10,364 bases of DNA from Stramenopiles sp. TOSAG23-2. Taxonomy: Eukaryota > Sar. Where the stretch lies: NCBI GenBank assembly GCA_900128395.1, contig LT650021.1, forward strand, positions 1 to 10,364, read 5' to 3'. Under the pieces are notes generated by a model that saw only the letters and a list, made by a program, of their open reading frames with translations, ran no database searches and had not been told where the DNA came from. Shown here piece after piece: positions 1 through 5,899 of this stretch (within the stretch, counting starts at the first letter, position 1; each line of letters opens with the position of its first letter). A program made the translations under genes and the position numbers.

Positions 1-30
1 TTACTATAGTAGGATAGCATATTATTCTTG

Positions 31-280
31 CGATTGAGTATTGAGCATATTACTTAACACGAGAAGTGTAAAATTATTATATAACTTAGATTTTAACCAT
101 CATATAATAAATCAAAAGAAATATAATCAACAAAGAAAAAAAATAAATAATATATCATTGAGATTGGAGTAATTGAGCGTAGTAGTATTTCCCACGGAAA
201 GCGGAAAGAAAAATTACTACGTATAACTTAGATTTTTAACCACATCATTATATTATGAAAATAATAGAAAGAGATTTCTT
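31..280. repeat. Diverged tandem repeat in the AT-rich flank (about 31-130 and 160-280)
   Basis: Two stretches about 140 bp apart align with many substitutions and small indels. Both run from a GATTGAG/GATTGGAG-like start, through a TTGAGC motif, to a shared core ATAACTTAGATTTT followed by AACCA(C)ATCAT (cores near 82-99 and 223-245). Nothing in 1-356 looks protein-coding. On the minus strand this is the 3' flank of the small gene at 357-599. The level of divergence suggests an old duplication. Confidence 0.6.
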
Positions 281-356
281 TTTTTACGCGCGTTAATATT
301 TAATTAAAAGTACGAGAACAAATATGATCTATGGTGGGTATTAATTACGAGTATTT

Positions 357-599
357 TTAATGATGTTTCTTCTTTTTATGTTTTTTCTTCTTTTTTTTTT
401 CTGTTTGTCTTTGTGCAAGATCCATACCTTTTCCATTCATAATAGCTTCAATATCCATTTTATGTCTCATTTTTTCTTTCTTTTTCTTTTCTTTTTTCTT
501 TTTCTTTTTTGCTTTTGCTCTTGCTTCTTCATCTTCGGATGATTCATCATCACTACTTTCAATTGGAGCGGTCGATATGCCAGCTTTAATTAAATCCAT
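357..599 (-). CDS. Small lysine-rich, probably nuclear hypothetical protein (80 aa)
   Basis: I do not recognise a family. The protein opens with MDLIKAG, then has an acidic serine stretch (residues about 14-25, SSDDESSEDEE) that looks like a casein kinase 2 target. A long Lys/Glu block follows (about 29-44), then a short segment with Met and Gly (47-60), and it ends in a Lys/His tail (KKKKKKHKKKKHH) typical of nuclear or nucleolar localisation. The minus strand has an in-frame TAG about ten codons upstream of the ATG, so this Met is the likely start unless an upstream exon splices in. The stop is TAA. The plus strand here is Phe-rich low complexity and is not credible coding. The 5' end abuts an open plus-strand segment with no room for a promoter, so the gene may be the last exon of something longer or may sit beside a misjoin. 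Low complexity limits confidence. Confidence 0.5.
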   Translation of the reverse strand: MDLIKAGISTAPIESSDDESSEDEEARAKAKKKKKKEKKKKEKMRHKMDIEAIMNGKGMDLAQRQTEKKKKKKHKKKKHH

Positions 600-847
600 T
601 ACTTGAACGGAGACAAAAATTAAATCAAGCTAAAAAAGCGTCGTTTGATACAAAGATTCAAGATGCTAATGGTAATTTAATGACAGAGGATCAAATTGAT
701 GCCGAAATTCAAGAATTAAGTGGACAAATTGATCAATATCAAGCACAAATCGATGTGTATGATAATGCCCCAAATCGTAAAGTCCATGCAAAGGATTTAT
801 CTGGAGCAACCGGACACATCACAAAATCGCGAAAAAGTATTCCATAA
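590..847 (+). CDS. Orphan open segment, possible exon of the downstream ubiquitin-like-fold gene
   Basis: This frame is open for 85 codons from just after a TAA at 587-589 to a TAA at 845-847, which is long for DNA this AT-rich. The peptide looks like real protein: a basic start (ERRQKLNQAKKA), then an acidic and Gln-rich amphipathic stretch (MTEDQIDAEIQELSGQIDQ) that should form a coiled coil, then HAKDLSGATGHI. I do not recognise the family. The only internal ATG is at 680. Its first bases overlap the start of the minus-strand gene at 357-599, so it is either an internal exon with an acceptor near 588-610 or a fragment at a faulty join. A donor GT at 837-838 spliced to the acceptor AG ending at 1032 would join it in phase to the gene ending at 1964, adding an Asn run at the junction. 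The splice is inferred. Confidence 0.4.
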   Translation, partial: LNPLLERRQKLNQAKKASFDTKIQDANGNLMTEDQIDAEIQELSGQIDQYQAQIDVYDNAPNRKVHAKDLSGATGHITKSRKSIP

Positions 848-1032
848 AACTGGCATTACACCTTAAAATTAACCTGGATTATTTTAGAGAGGTTTTGGAG
901 AGCCTGAGAGCCGCCTAAAAGAACAGTTACAATTTTGCCCTAAATTGTGGTGGAATAGCACGCCCATTTTGTATACTTTTTTTACCTATCTGAATAACAG
1001 GGGATTTCCACGATGACTAGAATCTGGTTAAG
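837..1032 (+). other. Putative GT-AG intron, GC-richer than its surroundings
   Basis: The stretch begins GTATTC and ends TGGTTAAG. It has stops in both flanking coding frames, and removing it joins the upstream open segment (phase 1) to the downstream open frame. A pyrimidine tract (ACTTTTTTTACCTATC) lies near 975-990. G+C of 841-1020 is about 38 percent by hand count, higher than the nearby intergenic DNA, which is unusual for an intron in such a genome. It also holds a 7-bp-stem hairpin at 929-948. It could instead be intergenic DNA with a small RNA gene. Confidence 0.3.
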
Positions 1033-1964
1033 ACAATAACAATAATAATAATAATAAAGTATTACCATGTGTGCAACAATTAAAAGATGTTGATGAAAAT
1101 GAGCAAGATGATTCTGGTGAAGAACGGAGATCTCACCCAAAGCCGACTGTAATAGAAAGCCATATTCGCTTACGTCGTAAATATTGTGGCGATCCAATGC
1201 AGGCAATGAAATTGTATAGAACACATGTGGAAAGAATACCACCTGAATTATTAGCAAAGAACTTCGAGGACAATCCATTACCTAGTAGCGACGGAACGCT
1301 CCTTCCTGGTACATTCTGTGCTGGTAATGGTTCAAATATTTTAGTCGCAACAATGGATTTAAGAAGCCGATTGTTTGAAGGGGATAATATGTACATTGGT
1401 GATTTGTTATGTGTCGTTGAAAGTGTATCCTCAGCGCGAATTGAAATAAAATGCCCAACAGTCATTGGAGGGTATTATATAAGTAGCTATACAGGTTGTA
1501 ATCTACAAGGATGGAAGAAGAAAGGTAGATTGACAAACGAATTGTCAACAAGTATATTACAATGCACAGATATGGATTGTATTCGCCGTATACAAGCATT
1601 GCAATGCGCACATTACTTTGAACATGGTCATCCAGGTAAAACGAAAATGGATCTTCCTAATTTTTGTGTTGGAAAAGAATCAATAACTATATTTGTAATA
1701 TACACGAGTGGCCGCAAACGCGAGTATAAATTTTTATTGAAGACAGATACACTTGCTAAATTATTCGATATTATTGTAAAAGAGGAGCAAGTGGATACTG
1801 CAAAAGATGTAAAAATAAGAAATTTACGAACGAATATTTTATTTGATAGTAAAACTGGAGATGGTAAAGTACTTGATGATATCAAAGGTTTGGCAAATGA
1901 AGATACATTTGCAGTCATTAAATTGAAGAAAAATGATAAATGGGGATTCTTTACAAGGTTGTAA
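1033..1964 (+). CDS. Unrecognised protein with C-terminal ubiquitin-like fold (5' end unresolved)
   Basis: The frame is open from just after a TAA at 1029-1031 to TAA at 1962-1964. There is no in-frame ATG before 1197, although the protein upstream of that (an Asn run from (AAT)n, then VQQLKDVDENEQDDSGEERR) looks genuine, so an upstream exon is likely. Residue numbers below count from 1071. An acidic, disordered N-terminus (1-20) is followed by a basic patch (LRRKY), a beta-rich, Cys-containing middle (80-180: FCAGNGSNILVATMDLR, GDLLCVVESVSSARIEI), and a C-terminal region at 204-287 that reads like a ubiquitin-like beta-grasp: strand ITIFVIYTSGR, strand REYKFLLKTD, helix TLAKLFDIIVKE, strand VKIRNL, then KVLDDIKGLANEDTFAVIKL. 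It lacks a C-terminal GlyGly, so it would be a fused domain rather than a conjugated modifier. The last nine codons lie in an exact tandem duplication. The fold call is by eye; the function is unknown. Confidence 0.7.
1041..1055. repeat. (AAT)n microsatellite coding for an Asn run
   Basis: Five AAT units in frame with the gene that follows encode polyasparagine. Together with AAT AAC just upstream they give about seven Asn codons. Such runs are common in AT-rich protist genomes and vary in length between strains. Confidence 0.7.
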
Positions 1965-2188
1965 AATAGTCTAAAATTAATAATATTACTCAGGTATATA
2001 GAATATTATACGCTCGTATTAATTAGATATTTTACAGAATCTTTAATATTATGCGCACATACTAAATGGGGATTCTTTACAAGGTTGTAAAATAGTCTAA
2101 AATTAATAATATTACTCAGGTATATAGAATATTATACGCTCGTATTAATTAGATATTTTACAGAATCTTTAATATTATGCGCACATAC
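1937..2188. repeat. Exact 126-bp tandem duplication at the 3' end of the ubiquitin-like-fold gene
   Basis: Bases 1937-2062 and 2063-2188 read as identical with no spacer, and the match ends on both sides. Each copy carries the gene's last nine codons plus TAA (28 bases) and 98 bases of 3' flank. Only the first copy is attached to the reading frame; the second (2063-2090) is an orphan gene tail. Perfect identity means either a very recent duplication or two contig ends placed side by side without merging their overlap. Confidence 0.95.
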
Positions 2189-2379
2189 AAAACACACTAT
2201 ATAAAAAATATAAAATTTTTAATATATTTTTTTAAAATATTATATATATTATGATATTATGAAATTTTATTTACACCGTAAAAAAATAATTCTTACGTCG
2301 TCGTGTTCGTAACAATTTAATCTCTCATTATAAAATTATTTTGAAATATTATTAAAATTTTTAAAACGCATTTTATTGA
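2189..2379. other. AT-rich intergenic DNA between convergent genes, no gene seen
   Basis: Very AT-rich sequence with A and T runs and TATA-like stretches between the two exact duplications. I see no open frame of note, RNA gene or structured element. It probably carries transcript-end signals for both convergent genes, but no specific site can be assigned. Confidence 0.6.
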
Positions 2380-2661
2380 TAGTTTTGAATACCACACACG
2401 CTAGTTTAATACTTCTTTAATTAACTATATTTAACTCCACCCATAAAATTTCTTGGATCTGGTGCAGATCCAGAAAATTCTGCGCCTGAAAAATCAAATC
2501 CAGGATTTTCTTCTCCAAATTAGTTTTGAATACCACACACGCTAGTTTAATACTTCTTTAATTAACTATATTTAACTCCACCCATAAAATTTCTTGGATC
2601 TGGTGCAGATCCAGAAAATTCTGCGCCTGAAAAATCAAATCCAGGATTTTCTTCTCCAAAT
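2380..2661. repeat. Exact 141-bp tandem duplication at the 3' end of NUDCD2
   Basis: Bases 2380-2520 and 2521-2661 read as identical, directly abutting, with mismatched bases immediately outside. The second copy holds the last 33 codons and stop of NUDCD2 (minus strand) plus 41 bases of 3' flank. The first copy repeats this beyond the stop, so it is untranslated. It is the second perfect duplication within 450 bp of the first, and it is also centred on a gene's 3' end. Confidence 0.95.
2421..2520 (-). pseudogene. Duplicated 3' fragment of NUDCD2
   Basis: This 100-base piece within the first 141-bp copy encodes the same C-terminus as NUDCD2 (ENPGFDFSGAEFSG through the TAA), with no start and no upstream domain. 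It lies downstream of the true stop on the minus strand, so it could only be part of a 3' UTR. It exists because of the tandem duplication and has no sign of independent function. Confidence 0.85.
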
Positions 2662-3062
2662 CTTTCCAACATTAGTTTTTTTTGTACTTCCGCTTTTGTA
2701 AATGGGTCCATTTGTCCATGTCCTTTAAGTGCCATTTCCCATGTTTCCGCTTTTGCCATTTTTTGTAAATTAATCTCAATTTCACCATCATCTAATGTCC
2801 ACATACTATCATCCACTTTGATTCGATGTGGAAATTCTTCGTCAATAAAGGGTTTATCCGCGCCTTTTAAACCTAGTTTTAAACGCGTTGCTGTTATTTT
2901 ACAATTAATATGGGAAGCTTTGATACCAGGTGGTGGTTTAATAAAAATCAATACTTCCTCTAAACTTTGTTCCCATTCATATACGGTCCTACCATCATAC
3001 ATAAATTTTTGTCTTCCACCTGCTTTTTTAAGTGCGGCTGGTTTTTCATTATTAGTTGCCAT
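2562..3062 (-). CDS. NUDCD2: NudC domain-containing protein 2 (Hsp90-linked cochaperone)
   Basis: NUDCD2 proteins are small CS (p23-like) domain proteins that act with Hsp90 in folding and stabilising partners such as LIS1 and dynein regulators. The 166-residue product fits the family's usual size of about 157. A short basic N-terminus (1-20) leads into the CS domain (about 25-113: YEWEQSLEEVLIFIKPPPG, the conserved WTLDDGEIEINLQK strand, and W108). The diagnostic C-terminal block follows at 128-150 (KKLMLERFGEENPGFDFSGA then EFSG), nearly the same as in animals. I chose the ATG at 3060-3062 (MATNNEK) over one nine codons upstream (MGVFVCIYT) because the extra residues do not fit the family. 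It is intronless and ends in TAA. It converges with the gene ending at 1964 and diverges from the LRRC9-like gene. Its last 33 codons are duplicated downstream. Confidence 0.93.
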   Translation of the reverse strand: MATNNEKPAALKKAGGRQKFMYDGRTVYEWEQSLEEVLIFIKPPPGIKASHINCKITATRLKLGLKGADKPFIDEEFPHRIKVDDSMWTLDDGEIEINLQKMAKAETWEMALKGHGQMDPFTKAEVQKKLMLERFGEENPGFDFSGAEFSGSAPDPRNFMGGVKYS

Positions 3063-3595
3063 CGTATATATACACACAAACACTCCCACTGTTGTTCAAA
3101 TTATCTTTTGAAATATATTAGTATGATATACTGATACAAAAATGTAAAATAGAACATATATATAGATAAATAGAAATAATAATTATTATTATTTATTAGA
3201 TTGAAAATTATATTATTCTAGAAGAAGAAGAGATGTGCAGATTATAGGTGTGAAATTATTATTTTTTACGTACTTACTCTCCTGCTGTTTTGTGCTGTGC
3301 CGTACTAAAACACAATTAAGACTACCTCATGTGATGTTGCTGATAGAGGCACTTGTTACAGTAGTACTTAAACTTTATTACCCTCCAGCCGGGCCAGCAC
3401 TTTTTTTTCAAAATATTCATCACAAGAGCACATGCTACATACAGACAGTATATGATGAGATCCATTATTATATATTAATTTCAAATAACTGTAAAATATA
3501 TAATAATATAGAATCGATCAGTAGAAAGACAAAAACATAATATATACATGTAATTAAAAATAAAATAAAAAGAAGAACGAAAGGTCGAAAGGGAA
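3063..3595. promoter_or_regulatory. Divergent intergenic region between NUDCD2 and the LRRC9-like gene
   Basis: This 533-base gap must hold both promoters. The ends are AT-rich (AAT/ATT runs near 3170-3220, TATA-like stretches near 3480-3560), while the middle (about 3275-3450) is clearly richer in G+C. It includes CCAGCCGGGCCAGCAC at 3385-3400, followed by eight T. The GGCCAGC core recurs in the thiolase promoter region. An open frame at 3235-3540 lacks an ATG start and has no protein-like features, so I do not call it a gene. No TATA box position can be fixed. Confidence 0.45.
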
Positions 3596-5899
3596 ATGGA
3601 TCATTCACCACCGAATCATGCATCGGCAAAAGCGTTTTCACGTGCATCCGAAGATGATTTGTTATCAATAGATCTATTGCAAGAAGTATGTGGAAACGAA
3701 GATTTAGAAACGGTTGAGGAAGTTGAAATTATATTCAACGCCATAGCTGAAATAAGTAATTTAGACCGATGTATTAATTTGAGATCCTTATCATTGATTG
3801 GTGTCGGCTTAAAGCGTATCTCGAATCTGGCATGTGTAGGGCATTGTTTAGAACGTTTGTCACTGTCTGGAAATGCTATAACAAAGATTGAAAACTTGTA
3901 TTTACCTAATTTAAGAGAGTTATACTTACATCAAAATGCTATTTGTCGAATAGAAGGTTTTGAAGGTTGTCCAAAGTTACAACGATTGTGGTTGACTGAA
4001 AATCGCATAGTGAAGCTGGAAAATTTACAATGCTTGGGAGATTTAAGAGAATTCTGTTTGCAAGGCAACAAAATTAGCAGAATACAAAATTTAGAACATT
4101 TAGTCAATTTAGAATGTTTTGAAATGGCTGGTAACCGTATAGCTGATTTTAAAGATTTACAACGGCTGGCACATTTACCAGCAATGCGAACACTATCATT
4201 AATTGATCCAGATCATGGAACCAATCCTATTGCTAAAGCGGATGGTTACCGCCATTTTGTTTTATGCACGTTAAAGCAAGTACAATTGTTAGATGGCGTT
4301 CCAGTGACATCAAATGCAAGATCTTTAGCCGAAGATGCATATATGCAACGTGTATTAAACTTTAACGATAGGGTGGAGCAAGTTAGACGTGGAAATGAAC
4401 GTGAGCTATTAGCAATTGAGGCACGAAGGCAACGTAATTTAGCAAATTCAGATAGTTTAAGGAAAGATTTACAAAATGCATTTGCAGAGTTAGAAAATAC
4501 TATACAAGATGGTCGTGCGCGTATAGGTGCTGAACATAAACGCCAAACCCGTGTTCGCAAAGCCAATTTAACTGCACTTCAAAAAGGATTAAATGAATTG
4601 AGAAAACAACATACTGCTTCAATTGAACGATTAGTATCCGATGAAGAAATTCGCATGCAAGCAGAGGAACAATGGTTTAGACTAGAACATAGCAAAATAA
4701 CCGCGGAAAGAGACGAGGCCTTGTTTTTAGCAGAAATTCGTCCAAATCCTAATGGTAGCAATACGACAAATAAATATTTAGATGATTCAAGAAAAGCGGT
4801 TTCATGCCAAGAGTTAAGTGAACATGTACCTGATTATCGATTCATAGCTGCACATTTTCGCGCATCAGCAACAGAGACTTCGTTGAAAGATAGTAAAGAT
4901 GGTAAAAATAAGTTTGGCAAAAATAATAAAAGTAACAATAGTTTAGTAAATAGTGGCGGTATTAGCGAGGGACAAGAAATTCCTATTAGACGTTTGGCAA
5001 TTGTAAAAGTATACAAAGTATTTTCTCAATTTTTATATGAACGATATGCAGCAGCATGTGCGGGCACGCCAGGCGCAGTGTCGGATGAAAATTCGAATTT
5101 AGTAAACCCTCCAGGTGGTACAGAACGTTTATATTTTGGTGGAAGCCATGCACAAATTCATCATATCATAACAAATGGGTTTTCTAATGTGCCAGGGCCA
5201 AAAGGCAATGGGAAATTAGATGGACCAATTGTGTTGCACACTGATCCTGTATTAGCAATTGAACGTTGCGTACGTGGAGATTTAAAAGCTGGTGATGAAG
5301 ATGCTGGTGTTAGCGGCAAAATATATGTAGCTCTCCTATGCCGAGTAGCATTGGGACAACGACATACATTGTATGGAACACGTGGCCAAGCAGTGGACCC
5401 ACCCTCAGATTTATTAGAACAAATACCCCCTGAGTGCCATACTGGCCAAGTGAATTATGGGACCGGTAACAATGCTGGAGCATATTACGTAATACGGCCA
5501 GAACATTCGATGAGAGCAGTCCCAGAATCATTTTTACTAGTGCAAGAATTGCCAAAGACACAACCAGGCGGTATATCTTTGACTGGGATCAAGCTGGAAC
5601 AAATGCTGAGTGAATTAACATTGCCTATTGATTTAAGTGGACCAGGACGGGAAGCATCTAGGATTCGGGATGATTATGAACGTAGAGTATTAAAAGAAAT
5701 GCAACGATATGAACAGAGGGTCGCTCAAGAAATGGATCCAGAAACTGCTGCCCAGCTACAAGAAGCTGAAGCGGAGGTTAGTCGTTTACGAGATACATTG
5801 CAAGGTTTAAGAAAACAAATTGATAGTGAGAAAGAGATGCAAGAAAGGATTTTAAGAGATTTTAGAGCACAATATGGTTCAAGTGTTTTGAAGGCTTAA
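3596..5899 (+). CDS. LRRC9: LRRC9-type protein: SDS22-like LRRs, coiled coils and a PARP-like domain
   Basis: LRRC9 proteins are LRR scaffolds linked to cilia. The 767-residue product has six 22-residue SDS22-like repeats (about 61-190, e.g. LRELYLHQNAICRIEGFEG, LQRLWLTENRIVKLENLQC). An LRR cap follows (196-240) with the family feature LIDPDHGTNPIA. Next come a charged coiled coil (245-378), a Lys/Asn/Ser linker (425-460), a domain at about 468-652 that follows the PARP catalytic fold, and a C-terminal coiled coil (685-757). In the PARP-like part I see RLYFGGSHAQIHHIITNGF (place of HGT...GF), GKIYVALLCRVALGQ (place of the LCEVALG strand) and AYYVIRPEHSMRAVPESFLL (place of the EYVVY...PEYLI strand). 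The usual H-Y-E residues appear replaced, so it is probably not an active ADP-ribosyltransferase. The same layout fits the first half of animal LRRC9, which is roughly twice as long with a second LRR block missing here. It is intronless; its stop overlaps that of the convergent gene. Confidence 0.8.
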   Translation: MDHSPPNHASAKAFSRASEDDLLSIDLLQEVCGNEDLETVEEVEIIFNAIAEISNLDRCINLRSLSLIGVGLKRISNLACVGHCLERLSLSGNAITKIENLYLPNLRELYLHQNAICRIEGFEGCPKLQRLWLTENRIVKLENLQCLGDLREFCLQGNKISRIQNLEHLVNLECFEMAGNRIADFKDLQRLAHLPAMRTLSLIDPDHGTNPIAKADGYRHFVLCTLKQVQLLDGVPVTSNARSLAEDAYMQRVLNFNDRVEQVRRGNERELLAIEARRQRNLANSDSLRKDLQNAFAELENTIQDGRARIGAEHKRQTRVRKANLTALQKGLNELRKQHTASIERLVSDEEIRMQAEEQWFRLEHSKITAERDEALFLAEIRPNPNGSNTTNKYLDDSRKAVSCQELSEHVPDYRFIAAHFRASATETSLKDSKDGKNKFGKNNKSNNSLVNSGGISEGQEIPIRRLAIVKVYKVFSQFLYERYAAACAGTPGAVSDENSNLVNPPGGTERLYFGGSHAQIHHIITNGFSNVPGPKGNGKLDGPIVLHTDPVLAIERCVRGDLKAGDEDAGVSGKIYVALLCRVALGQRHTLYGTRGQAVDPPSDLLEQIPPECHTGQVNYGTGNNAGAYYVIRPEHSMRAVPESFLLVQELPKTQPGGISLTGIKLEQMLSELTLPIDLSGPGREASRIRDDYERRVLKEMQRYEQRVAQEMDPETAAQLQEAEAEVSRLRDTLQGLRKQIDSEKEMQERILRDFRAQYGSSVLKA

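Noticed and set aside
360-542. Plus-strand frame rich in Phe and Leu opposite the Lys-rich gene
   Set aside because: It is the complement of the Lys codon runs on the minus strand, so its hydrophobicity is a by-product and not evidence of a membrane protein.
970-1030. Weak resemblance to the 5' end of U1 snRNA (ATACTT...ACCT, CAGGGGA, CACGATGA)
   Set aside because: The splice-site-pairing motif is interrupted, the remaining stem-loops and an Sm site are absent, and the sequence runs straight into coding DNA.
3235-3540. 101-codon plus-strand frame in the NUDCD2/LRRC9-like gap
   Set aside because: It starts only at GTG; the nearby ATG is in another frame and soon stops. The product has no family, domain or composition typical of the real genes here.
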